Assembly: GCA_021442155.1 (NCBI GenBank)
Contig: JAKCPB010001372.1
Location: 1-64,000 of the forward strand
Origin: Cymbidium sinense
Lineage: Eukaryota; Streptophyta; Magnoliopsida; Asparagales; Orchidaceae
Reading direction: 5' to 3'
DNA length: 64,000 nt
Shown in pieces: positions 52,800-64,000 of this stretch (its first letter is position 1; each line of letters starts with the position of its first letter). The position numbers were made by a program, and so were the translations under genes. The notes under the pieces were generated by a model. It made no database searches and was not told where the DNA came from. It worked only from the letters and a program-made list of their open reading frames with translations.

Positions 52800-54700
52800 C
52801 CAAAACTAACTAAATAAAAAGTAAAATAAAAAACTAATAATAATAATAATAACTAACTAAACTAAAACTAATAAACTAAACTAACAAATAACTAACTAAA
52901 AACTAATTAACTAATAATAACTAACTAACACTAACTAATAATAACTAAAAAAACTAATAACTAAAATAAACAAACTAATAATTAATAATAACTAATTAAA
53001 CTAAAACTAAATAAATAACTAATAAAACTAATAATAATTAACTAATAAAATAAATAACTAAAATAATAATAATAACTAAAAACTAATAAACTAATAACTA
53101 ATTAAAACTAAAAACTAATAATAAACTAAACTAATAACTAATTAATAACTAATAATAAAATAAATAAATTAATAAACTAATAAATAACTAGTAATAATAA
53201 ACTAATAACTAATAATAATAATAATAATAGCTAACTAAACTAATAACTAACTAATAATAACTAAATTAATAATTAATAATCATAAAAATAATAATAAACT
53301 AATAATTACTAACTAATAAAAACTAACTAAACTAATAAATTAAACTAATAAAATAATAAATAAAAACTAAACTATATAAATAATGACTAATAAAATAATA
53401 GCTAATAATAAACTAATAACTAATAATAACTAATATCTAAAATAATAAAGCTATGAAACTAATAAGAAACTAATAACTAAAAATAAAAAACTAATTACAA
53501 ATAACTAATAAACTAAAGAATAACTAAACTAAATAAATAATAACTAATTAAACTAACTAAAACTAGCAATAAAATGAACTAAAAATAACTAATAACTAAA
53601 TAACTAAACTTAAAAATAAACTAATAAAACCTAACCTAAACTAATAACTAATAACTAATTAACAATAAAAAACTAAACTAATAACTAATAATAACTAACT
53701 AATAATAACTAAATAAATAACTAAAAAACTAAACTAATAACTAGTAAAAACCTAAAAACTAAACTAATAACAACTAACTAAACCTAAAACTAATAACTAA
53801 TAACTAATAATAATGCTTAAAATAAAATTAATAAAACTAAACTAATTAATAAATTTTAAACTAACTAACTAAATAAAAATAAAACTAAAAAACTAATAAT
53901 AATAACTAATTAAACTAAAACTAATAAACTAAACTAACTAATAACTAACTAAAAACTAATTAACTAATAATAACTAACTAACTAAACTAACTAATAATAA
54001 TTAAAAAACTAATAACTAAAATAACCTAACTAATAACTAATAATAATAAACTAATAATAACTAACTAAACTAAAACTAAACTAATAACTAATAAAACTAA
54101 TAATAACTAAATAATAACTAACTAATAAAACTAATAACTAAAAAAAAATTAAAAAAAAATAATAAACTAATAGCTAACTAAAACTACAAAATAAATAATA
54201 AAATAAACTAATAACTAACTAATAACTAATAATAAAATTAATAAACCAATAAACTAATAAATGACTAGTAACAATTAACTAATAACTAAAAATAATAGTA
54301 ATAATAACTAACTAATAATAACTTACTAACTAATAATAATAATAACTAATAACTAAATAACTAAATAACTAAACTAAAATGCTAAAAAAAAATTAACTAA
54401 TAAAAAACTAATAAACTAAACTAATAATTAAATAATAATAACTAATAAAACTAAATAGCTAGCTAACTAATAAAAATACTAAATAATAATAAAAAACTAA
54501 ATAAAAATATTTAAACTAATAAAAAACCTAATAAACTAAAATAATAAAAATAACTAAATAAAACTAACTAATAACTAAGTAAAAAACTAACTAAAACCTA
54601 ATAACTAAATAACTAAAACTAATAAAAATTAACTAAATAACTAATAAGTAAACTAATTAATAATAATAAAACTAACTAACAAAACTAATAATAACCAACT
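52800..54700 (+). repeat. Tandem higher-order repeat, period about 1.05 kb
   Basis: The segment from CTAAAACTAATAAACTAAAC through AACTAACTAAAAACTAATTA and on to AACTAATAACTAAAATAA (52860-52975) recurs at 53915-54025 with few changes. Flanking words on both sides also correspond. The end of the second copy is uncertain. Confidence 0.75.
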
Positions 54701-56439
54701 AATAATAAAAATAATAACTAATCTTAATAATAAAACTAATAGTAAATAACTAAACTAAATAACTAATAAAACAAAATAATTAGATAATAAAACTTAATAA
54801 ACTAATAAAAAAATAATTAACTAAAAACTAAACCTAATAATTAAACTAAAAACTAACTAACTAATAAACATAATAATAATAAATAAAAAAACTAAATAAA
54901 ATAAATAATAACTAATAAAAACTAATGATAAACTAATACAACTAAATAATAAATAACTAAAACTTGTTACTAATAATTAATTACTAATAAATAACTAATA
55001 ATAACTAAAGTAATAACTAACTAAATTAATAAATAATAATAATAAATAAATAAATTACTAACTAACAATACTAATAATGAATAAATAAATAACCAATAAT
55101 AATAAATAACTAATAAAAACTAACAAAAAAAACTAATAATTAATAATAAATAAACTAAACTAATTATAATAATAAACTTACTAATAAAAAACTAAACTAA
55201 TAACTAATAATAACTGACTAACTAAACTAACAAAACTAATAATTATTAATAAATAAACTAACAAACTAATAATAACCAATAACTAAAACTAATAATAATA
55301 ATAAAACTAACCAATAACTAATAACTAATAACTAACAATAATAACTAATAATAAACTAACTAATAATAACTAACTAATAACTAAATAATAACTAAAAAAC
55401 TAATTATAACTAATTATAACTAATTAAAACTAAACTAATAACTGTAACTAATAATAACTAATAAAACTAACTAAACTAATAATAATAAACTAATAATTAA
55501 TAAGTAATAACTAAATAACTAATAATAACTAAACTAATAACCTAAATAACTAAATTAATAATAACTAAAAACTAAAAACTAAATAACAAACTAATAAATA
55601 CCTAATAAAACTAATAATAATAATAAACTAATAGAAAACTATTAAAAACAAATAAAATAAAATAACTAATAATAAACTAATAATAATAACTAAATAACAA
55701 ATAGAAACTAATAATAATAAACCTATAAAACTAATAAACTAACTTAAATAAATAAACTAAACTACCTATAATAACTAATAAAACTAATTAAAACTAATAA
55801 ACTAAAACCTAATAAACTAATAATAATTAATAACTAATAACTAAAAAAACTAATAAACTAACTAAATAAGCTAATAAAATTAATAAAACTAAACTAATAA
55901 CTAAAAATAACAAACTAATAATAATAATAATAAATAACTAGTAATAACAATAATAACTAATTAAAATAATAACTAATAAAACTAATAATAATGAACTAAT
56001 AAACTAATGAAACTAATAACTAATAATAAAATAAAACTAATAACTAAACTATAACTAACTAATAATAAACCTAATAAACTAAACTAATAATTATAACTAA
56101 TAATAATAAACTAATAAATAACTAATAAACTAAACTAACTAAATAAAACTAACTAATAAAAATAATAATAAAACTAAAAAACTAATAAACTAATAACTAA
56201 TAAATAAAACTAAATAATTAATAAAACTAATAAATTAATAAATTAAATAACTAAACTAACTAAAAACTAATAATAACTAAACTAATGACTAATAAACTAA
56301 TAATAAAAAAACTAAAAACTAATAACAAATAACTAACCAAACTAAAACTAACTAACTAATAATGACTAAACTAATAACCAAACTAGTAACTAATAGCTAA
56401 TGAATAAACTAAACTAAAAAATTAATAATAATAACTAAA

Positions 56440-56718
56440 AACTAATAATTAATAAAACTAAATAAAATAACTAATTAACTAACTAATAATAAATAATAAA
56501 AGTAAATAAACTAATAACTAATAATAATAATAATAACTAATAAAAACTAAAACTAACTAATAACTAAAACTAACTAAACCTAAATAATAACTAAACTAAT
56601 AACTAACTAATAACTAACTAATAAAAACTAATAACTTATAACTAATAACTAAATTAATAAACTAATAATAAACTAATAATCTAACTAATAACTAATAAAC
56701 ATAATAATAATAAACTAA

Positions 56719-56749
<31 letters not shown>

Positions 56750-57500
56750 CTAACTAATAAATAATAACTAATAACTAAAACTAATAACCAAACTAACTAA
56801 TAAACTAACTAAACTAATAATAAAATAAATGACTAACTAACTAATAAATAAGAAAATAACTAACTAAACTAAAAATAAATAACTAAACTAATAAACTAAT
56901 AGCTAAGAAAAAACTAATAACTAAAAAATAAACCTAATAATAAAACTTACTAAATAATTAATAAACTAAATAACTAAACTAATAAAACTAACTAAATAAC
57001 TAAATTAATAACAAATAACAAAAACTAATAAATAATAATAACTAAAAAGCTAACTAAATTATTAACTAATAAACTAATAATAATAACTAATAACTAACTA
57101 ACTAATAAATAACTAATAAACTAATAACTAATAACTAAATAAAGCTAATAATAACTAAATAATAACTAACTAATAACCCAAACCAATAAACTAAAACCAA
57201 TAATAACTAACTAATAATAACCAAACTAAAATAAAAAATAACTAACTAATTAATAACACAACTAAACTAATAACTAAAACCAAAATAATAACTAAATAAC
57301 TAAACTAATAAAATAAAACCAACTAACTATATAATATAAACCAATAAAACTAATAACTAAAACCTAATAATTAAAAAACCAATAACTAAAAAACTAATAA
57401 ACTAAGGTAATAAACTAAAACTAATAACTAAACTAATAACTAATAAACTAAAATAATAAACTAAATAATAAAACTAATAAATAAATAAATAATTAATCTA
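56440..57500 (+). repeat. Higher-order block, copy C (direct mate 7970-9150)
   Basis: Shares AATAATAAAAGTAAATAAAC and the following 30 bases exactly with 7988 onward, then AAACCTAAATAATAACTAAA and CTAATAAACATAATAATAAT. Related word order continues to the counterpart of about 9150 (AAATAATAAAACTAATAAAT). Confidence 0.8.
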
Positions 57501-57670
57501 ACAAAATAAAACTAACTAACTAATAATAATATAATAAAACTAATTAAACTAATAACTAAAACTTAATAATTAAAATTAATAATTACAAACTAATAAGCTA
57601 AGCTAATAAACTAAAACTAATAACTAAAATAATAACTAATAAACTAAAATAATAAACTAAATAATAAAAC
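57344..57670. repeat. Local tandem duplication, period about 190 bp
   Basis: Two copies, at 57344-57477 and 57535-57670, share CTAATAACTAAAACCTAATA (second copy CTTAATA) and a longer exact stretch ending in AAATAATAAAAC. Confidence 0.8.
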
Positions 57671-58021
57671 TTATAATTAACTAAATAACCAATTAATAAA
57701 AAAAATTATAACTAAAAACTAAATAACTAAACTAAAACTAATAACTACTAAAATAACCAAACTAATAATAACTAACTAATAATAAAAACTAATAAAAAAC
57801 TAATAACCTAACTAATAATAACTAATAAACTAAAAACTAATTATAGCTAATAATAATAAACTAAAAACTAATAAAACTAGCTAATAAAACTAATAAACTA
57901 ATAACTAAATTAAACTAACTAACTAAACTAATAAAACTAATAAAACTAACTAACTAATAAATTAATAATAACTAAAAACTAAACTAAATAAAATAAAACT
58001 AACTAATAACTAATAATAATA

Positions 58022-58053
<32 letters not shown>

Positions 58054-58114
58054 TAACTAATAACTAATAATAACTAAAAAACTTAAACTAAAAAAAACAA
58101 AACTAACTAATAAC

Positions 58115-58187
<73 letters not shown>
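58115..58187. repeat. (AAT)n microsatellite, about 24 units
   Basis: The longest pure AAT tract in the window. A shorter one lies at 58026-58052. Confidence 0.95.
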
Positions 58188-58189
<2 letters not shown>

Positions 58190-61002
58190 CTAATAACTAA
58201 CCTAATAAACTAAACTAATAATAATAATAATAATAACTAAAATTAATAATAATAACTAAAAACTAAAACTAACTAATAAAATAAATAACTAACTAATAAT
58301 AAACTAAAAACTAATAATATAAGAACTAATAAACTAATAAAAAACTAAACTAAAAAACTAATAATAATTAATAAAACTAATAAAACTAAAACTAATAACT
58401 AAATAAACTAATAATAACTAATAATAGACAACTAATAATAATAGTAGTAATAATAATAATAATAAACTAATAAAACTAAAAACCTAATAAAACTAATAAC
58501 TAATAATAAATAACTAAAACTAATAACTAATAAACTAATAAAACCTAATAAAAACTAATAAAAATAACTAATAATAATAATAAAACTAATAAAACTAATA
58601 ATAATAAATTAAACCTAATAATAATAACTAAATTAACAAACTAATCAACTAATAATAAGAAAACTAACTAATTATAACTTATAGCGAACTAAAAATAACT
58701 AATGTCTAAAACTAAAAACTACTAAACTAAAATTAAATAACTAACTAAACTTTTAACTAATAGACACTAAATTAATAATAATAACTAATAATAATAATAA
58801 TTAACTAAACTAATAATAAAAACTAAACTAATAAACTAAATAACTAATAAATAATAAACTAATAACTAATACAACTAATAATAACTAAATAACTAACTAA
58901 TAATAACTAAACTAATAATAATAAATAAAATAATAACTAAAACTAATAATAATAATAATAATAACTGATAACTAATAACTAATAACTAGTAACTAGTAAC
59001 TAATATAATAAACTAATAACTAACTAATAATAACTAATAAATAACTTATAACTAATAAAAACTAAACTAAACTAACTAAATAGTAACTAAAAATAAACTA
59101 ATAACTAATAATAAAACTAAATAACTATTAATAATAAACTAAATAACTAAACTAACTAATAAAACTAAATTAATAAAAAACTAATAAACTAAATTACTAA
59201 CTAACTAATAAAACTAAAACTAATAAACAATAAAAACTTATAACCTAATAAAAACTAATAACTAAATAAAACTAATAAACTAAAACTAATAACTAACTAA
59301 ATTAATAATTAACAATAAAAACTATAAAACTAATAAAACAAAAACTAATAATAACTAAAAAACTAAAACTAACAAATAATAATAATAATAATAATAAAAC
59401 TAATAAACTAAGTAATAACTAATCTAAATAAAAACTAACTAAACTAAAAACTAAACTAAATCCTAAATAACTAATAAAACCTAATAAACTAAACTAACTA
59501 ATAACTAATAAACTAACTAACAAATAAACTAATAACTAATAAACTAATAATAATAATAATAATAATAACTAACTCATAACTAAAAAACTAGCTAATAAAC
59601 TAATAAACTAATTAAAACTAACTAATGACTAATAACTAATAACTAAAAACCTAATAATAATAATACTAATAAACTAATAATTAGAAACTAATAAAAAAGA
59701 CTAACTAAATTAACTAAACTAATAACTAAAAAATTAATAATGTTAACTAAATAAATAACTAACTAATAATAACTAAATAACTAATTAATAACTAAAAACT
59801 AATAAAAACTAATAACTAATAAAATAAACTAAATAACTAATAATAAATTAAAGTAATAATAACTAAAATAATAAAACTAACTAATAAATTAAATAATAAA
59901 CCTAACTACAACTAATAAACTAAAAACTAAGAAAACTAAATAATAATAAACTTAAAAACTAAAACTAATAACTACTAACTAATAAAAACTAATAATAATA
60001 ACGAAACTAAACCTAAAACCTAATAAACTAATAACCTAATAAACTAATAAACTAATAATAACTAATAATAACTAATAACTAAAACTAACAACTAATAATT
60101 AAATAAAAATAATAATTAATAATAACTAAAACTAATATTAATAAAAAAAACTAATAATAAACTAAACTAATAATTAATATTAATAAACTAACTAATAATA
60201 ATTAATTAATAACTAATAAACTAACTAATAAATAATAAAACTAATAAAACTAACAATAATTAAAAACTAAATAAACTTATGACTAATATAACTAACTAAA
60301 CCTAATTACTAACTAAAAATAATAACTAAATGAAAACTAATAATAATAATAATAAAACTAATAATAACTAATAGCTAAAACTAATATCCTAACTAACTAA
60401 TAAAACTAAAAACTAATAAAACTAAACTATTAACTAATAAAGTAACTAAAACTAATAAACTAATAAAACCTAATAATAATAATAACTAAACTAAACTAAA
60501 AGCTAATAAATCTAAACTAATATATAACTAAATAATAAAACTAAAACATAATAATAATAACTAAAAATAACCAAATTAATAACTAAATAATCAAAATAAA
60601 CTAATAACTAATAATAATAACTAACTAATAACTAAATAATAACTAAACTAAAAAAACTAATAAAACAAAATAATAATACTAATAAACTAAAACTAATAAC
60701 CTAATAAATAAATAATAATAACTAAAATAAACTATTAAACTAATAATAACTAATAATAATAAATAAATCTAATAACTAAACTAATAATAAATAATAATAA
60801 CTAATAACTAATAATAACTAAAACTTATAACTAGACTAATAAATAAATAACTAATAAAAGCTAAATAATAATAATAAATAATAACTAAACTAAAACTAAC
60901 TAATAACATGAACTAATAACTAAAAAATAACTAAAACTAATAATAATATATAATAATAACTAAAATAACTAACTACTACTAATAATAATAACTAATAATA
61001 AT

Positions 61003-61007
<5 letters not shown>

Positions 61008-61056
<49 letters not shown>
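61008..61056. repeat. (AAT)n microsatellite
   Basis: About 16 AAT triplets, followed by two AATTAAC-interrupted partial repeats. Confidence 0.95.
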
Positions 61057-61057
<1 letters not shown>

Positions 61058-62288
61058 TAACAATAATAATAATTAACAATAATAATAACTAAATAATAAA
61101 AATAATTATTATTATAAACTATAAATAAAACTAAAAATAAAAACTAAATAATTAATAACTAAAAAACTAATAAAACTAATAATTAATAATTAATAAAATA
61201 AAAACTGATAAATAATAAAAAATAATAATAATAAAACTAATAAAAACTAAACTAATAAACTAATAACTAATAACAAATAATAACTAATAATAAACTAAAA
61301 ATTAAACTAATAACTAATAATAATTAACTAAACTAACTAACTAGCTAATAAAATAAAAAAAACTAATAACTAATAAACTAAAAACTAATAATCAAATAAA
61401 AAACTAAACTAACTAATAACTAATAAAACTAATAAAACTCAAAACTAAAACTAATAACTAACTAATAATAACTATAATAATAAACTAATAATAATAATAA
61501 CTATAATAAAACTAATAATAATAATAACTAATAAACCTAATAACTAATAAAACTAATAACTAATAAAACTAAAAACTAACTAATAACTAACTAAAAATAA
61601 CTAATAACTAATAACTAAAAACTAATAAAACTAACTAAAAACTAATAAACTAAACTAATAACTAAATAAATAAATAATTAATAAAAACCAAACCTAATAA
61701 ACTAAGAAAAGAACTAATAAAACTAAAACCTAATAAATAAAACCTAATAACTAATAATAACTAATAATAAATAACTAAATAAATTACTAATAAAATAAAC
61801 TAATTAAACTAAGTAAATAAAAACTAATAAAAATAGACCTAATAACTATTAAAAACTAACAAACTAAACTGAATAACTAATAACTAAAACTAATAATAAA
61901 AACTAAAACTAAACTAAAAACTAAACTAACTAAAACTAAACTAATAAAATAATAAACTAACTAACTAAACTAATAAAACAAAATTACGAATAAAAAATAA
62001 TAAAACTTAATAACCTAAAAAACTAACTAAACTAACTAAAAAACTAAAACCTAATAACTAAACTAAACTAACAAATAAAACTAAAATCGAATAACTAATT
62101 TCTAAACTAATTAAAAACTAACTAACTAACTAATAACTATATAAAACTAATAAACATAACTAAAAACTAATAACTAATAATAAAACTAAACTAATAACTA
62201 AAAACTAAACAAAACTAATAACTAAAACTAATAACTAACTAAAACTAACTAAAACTAAAAACTAACTAATAATAAACTAATAAAACTA

Positions 62289-62693
62289 ACCTAATAAAAA
62301 TTCAAAGGGCTTCGCCAGCTTTTCCACATCAAGATCCGAGTACATTACAGCCGGCATTCCATGGAAAGAAGTTAAGATTAAATTGATCAAAGTATTAGAG
62401 CAAGTGTTCTTACCAGATAAAGCATCCTTGAAGGACTTAACAGTAGGCGTAGTAACAGCTGGAGTCAGATTGATATTACCTTGAAAATCAAAAGCCTTAG
62501 TTGGTGCCTCCAAGTTTGAAGAGCTCGACTGCACGAAAAGTAGCGCTTTCGTCATTATAAGATCAAGGGAAACCGAGAGTACAAATCTAGAAGGAACGAT
62601 CGGGAATGGCTGAAACATAGCCAAGCCGTAAGGAAAAGGAAAGGGAACATGGAATTGCCAGAGAGTGTTGCGGCTGAGAGCAGGGCAGCACAA
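62289..62693 (-). pseudogene. Fragment of a plant LINE ORF1 / DUF4283-type protein
   Basis: The first ATG of the frame is at 62553-62555, and the frame is open further upstream to 62693. The product includes TPTVKSFKDALSGKN, then FHGMPAVMYSDLDVEKLAKP and FEFLLG. This resembles the leader found before the DUF4283 domain in plant non-LTR retrotransposon ORF1 proteins and related zinc-knuckle proteins: SF-DALSG, then G-PAV-YS--D-EKLA-PF-F-L-G. The match breaks off exactly where the DUF4283 core should follow, and the reading runs into array sequence with a stop. The other end abuts TTTAGGG repeats. It is therefore a truncated fragment with no complete domain. It could come from a LINE or from a retrotransposed host copy. 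Confidence 0.6.
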
Positions 62694-62699
62694 ACATTC

Positions 62700-62955
62700 C
62701 AGATTTTGGGTTTAGGGTTTAGGCTTTAGAAATTAGGGTTTCAGTTTTAGGGTTTACGATTTAGGGTTTAGGGTTTTAGGGTTTAGGGTTTATGGTTTAG
62801 TATTTAGGGTTTATGTTTTAGGGTTTAGGGTTTAGGGTTTAGGGTTTTAGGGTTTAGAGTTTAAGGTTAAAGGTTTATGGTTTTAGGGTTTAAGGCTTAG
62901 GGCTTAGGTTTTAGGTTTAGGGATAAGGTTTTAGTTTATGGTTTATTGTTTTTGG
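62700..62955. repeat. Degenerate telomere repeats (TTTAGGG), G-strand on top
   Basis: Mostly TTTAGGG with one-base variants (TTTTAGGG, TTTATGG, TTTAAGG, TTTAGGC). This is much closer to the canonical plant repeat than the 4969-6774 patch. It separates the DUF4283-type fragment from the next unique island. Confidence 0.95.
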
Positions 62956-63161
62956 ATTTTTTTTAACAAAGAATAAATTTTGATTCAACATTTTTTCTTT
63001 TTGATTTCATCAACCAAGTAACACACCAAATTTTCTAAGACACAAGCGACAAGATAGATAAAAGTGAGCATGCATAGAGCAAATCAAAAACCCTAAATAA
63101 CTAGAGCCATCTTTGCTATAAAGACACGATTCCATAAGCAACAGATTAGATTGACCATTCT
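62956..63161 (-). other. Unique sequence, probably 3' flank of the glycine-rich protein fragment
   Basis: Non-repetitive, AT-rich, with no open frame. It directly follows the stop region of the pseudogene on the minus strand, so a 3' UTR origin is likely. It holds one isolated AAACCCTAAATAACTA near 63088. Confidence 0.5.
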
Positions 63162-63446
63162 TCAATTTCTCTAGCTCCCATCAGAACCACCTTGGCCTTC
63201 TGAGTAGCGGGATCCACCATCAAATCCTCGATCTCTCCCTCTGCCACCACCACAGCTGCAACCTCCATCGCTCCTCCAGCCTCCATAACCATCATTGCTC
63301 TGACCACCACCTCATATCCACCAGCACCTCCAGATTCCCCACCACCACTACGATAACCGTCTCCTCCACGTTTACCTCCACCATGAGATCTAGACAGAGC
63401 TTGGTTCAAGGTGATGTTCCCACCGTCAAGGTTCTACCCATTCTTT
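63162..63446 (-). pseudogene. Glycine-rich RNA-binding protein, 3' part only, decayed
   Basis: Plant glycine-rich RNA-binding proteins (GRP7/8-like) carry one RRM and a glycine-rich tail and act in RNA processing. On the minus strand the fragment begins at the end of the RRM: NG, a TAG stop (63434-63436), then NLDGGNITLNQALSRSHGGG, matching the family pattern N-G-x-x-L-D-G-R-x-I-T-V-N-E-A-Q-S-R. GGDGYRSGGGESGGAGGYE follows. Near 63304-63312 the frame shifts by one base; the other frame continues GGQSNDGYGGWRSDGG, GRGRDRGFDGGSRYSEGQ and GGSDGS. A TAG (63171-63173) stands where the usual Trp of the SWRN end would be, followed by RN and TGA. Most of the RRM and all 5' sequence are missing. The fragment abuts TTTAGGG repeats at 63447. 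Two stops and a frameshift show it is dead. Confidence 0.88.
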
Positions 63447-64000
63447 GGGTTTAGGTTTAGGTTTATTAAGTTTTAGGGTTTAAGTTTAGGTTTATTAGGT
63501 TTTATGGTTTAGGTATAGATTTATTAGATATTAGGGTTTAGGTTTATTTTTTTAATTTATTTAGTTACTTTAGTGTTAGGTTTAGGGTTTGATGTTTAGG
63601 GTTTAGGGTTTTTGCTTTTAGGATTTAGGGTTTAAGGTGGGGTTATAGTGGTTTAAGGTTTAGTTTAGTGGGAGGGTTTTAGGGTTTTGGGTTACTAGGG
63701 TTTTAATGTTTAGAGGGTTTAAGTATAGTTTTGGATTTGGTGGGGTTTAAGGCCTGGGTTTGGGTTTGGCCCAGGGTTTAGTGGAGGGTTTAGGGTCAGT
63801 TTAGGGAAGGCTCACGCCTTTAGGATTTAGAGCCCATGATTTAGTTTTAGGGCCTTGGGTAAGTTTTAGGGCAAAAATGGGGTTAAGTTTGTAGGTTTAG
63901 AATTAAGGTTTAGAGTTTTGAGTTTATTAAGCCCAGATTTAGGGTTTACTCTTTAGAATTTAGGGCTGGCCTTTAGGGTAGGGTAGGGTTTCTTGTTAAA
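63447..64000. repeat. Degenerate telomere-like repeats (TTTAGGG/TTTAGG), G-strand on top
   Basis: Begins TTTGGGTTTAGGTTTAGG and continues with TTTAGGG, TTTTAGGG, TTTAGG and TTTATT words. Divergence and GC content increase to the right (for example GGCCTGGGTTTGGG near 63750). It runs off the window. No gene. Confidence 0.9.

Larger units (their letters stand above)
51421..62288. repeat. Low-complexity CTAA/TAA array, A-rich strand on top
   Basis: Almost 11 kb of the same words as the other A-rich arrays. It contains a tandem higher-order duplication (52800-54700), a copy of the 7970 block (56440-57500), a tandem pair of about 190 bp (57344-57670) and several AAT tracts. It ends inside the last codons of a gene fragment at 62289. 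No gene of its own. Confidence 0.95.

Noticed and set aside
1..62288. CRISPR array
   Set aside because: There are no constant repeats separated by unique spacers. The words are 3-4 bases and irregular, and the genome is eukaryotic.
63146..63409. 87-codon frame as an intact glycine-rich protein
   Set aside because: The frame starts without ATG, and the Gly-rich pattern moves to another frame after about 63308. It is a frameshifted pseudogene fragment.
62700..64000. An actual chromosome end (functional telomere)
   Set aside because: The repeats are degenerate, interrupted by gene fragments, and diverge toward the window edge. They are interstitial or subtelomeric.
1..64000. tRNA, rRNA or organelle-derived segments
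   Set aside because: No cloverleaf-like conserved boxes, rRNA landmarks or plastid/mitochondrial genes were recognised. The only tRNA-related sequence is the retroelement primer binding site.

Overview
This is a plant (angiosperm-type) nuclear window, probably subtelomeric, pericentromeric or otherwise heterochromatic. The evidence is CCCTAAA/TTTAGGG telomere-type repeats, a decayed Ty3/gypsy retrotransposon of the plant-specific Tat lineage, a fragment like a plant LINE ORF1 (DUF4283 leader), and a decayed plant glycine-rich RNA-binding protein gene. The species cannot be read from the sequence. No intact host gene, rRNA, tRNA or CRISPR array was found.

Layout. Positions 1-4968: low-complexity array with the T-rich strand on top (words TTAG, TTA, T). 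4969-6774: degenerate telomere-like patch (mostly TTTAGG plus TTTA/TTTTA). 6775-19007: the same low-complexity array with the A-rich strand on top (words CTAA, TAA, A). 19008-34511: one degenerate Tat-type LTR retrotransposon on the minus strand, about 15.5 kb, with LTRs of nearly 5 kb. 34512-42242: A-rich array again. 42243-50155: T-rich array. 50156-51420: telomere-like patch in CCCTAAA orientation. 51421-62288: A-rich array. 62289-64000: TTTAGGG-type repeats holding two gene fragments.

Almost 47 kb is thus one repeat material: a string of 4-letter and 3-letter words that looks like a telomere repeat whose C/G run has shrunk to a single base. It is not random. Reading both strands shows long colinear copies inside it. 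The clearest is an inverted duplication in which 6775-10690 matches the reverse complement of 42243-45390; one end falls at the telomere/array junction and the other at a small palindromic strand switch. Direct copies of roughly 1 kb occur near 8.0, 18.0 and 56.5 kb, and another pair joins 12.85-13.4 kb with 34.5-35.0 kb. The array therefore grows by segmental copying and inversion as well as by slippage.

The retrotransposon, read on the minus strand, runs: right (5') LTR, tRNA-Arg-type primer binding site, unrecognised leader with a duplicated coding-like block, a misplaced copy of the integrase C-terminus, the end of RNase H, a second (archaeal-type) RNase H, integrase, a repeat-rich 3' region, left (3') LTR. 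Gag, protease and the polymerase core are not recognisable. Stops and frameshifts show that it is dead. Both outermost LTR tips are replaced by array sequence, so no target-site duplication is visible.

The system-like content is structural, not enzymatic: a telomere-related, strand-switching, hierarchically duplicated array that has absorbed a retroelement and gene fragments.
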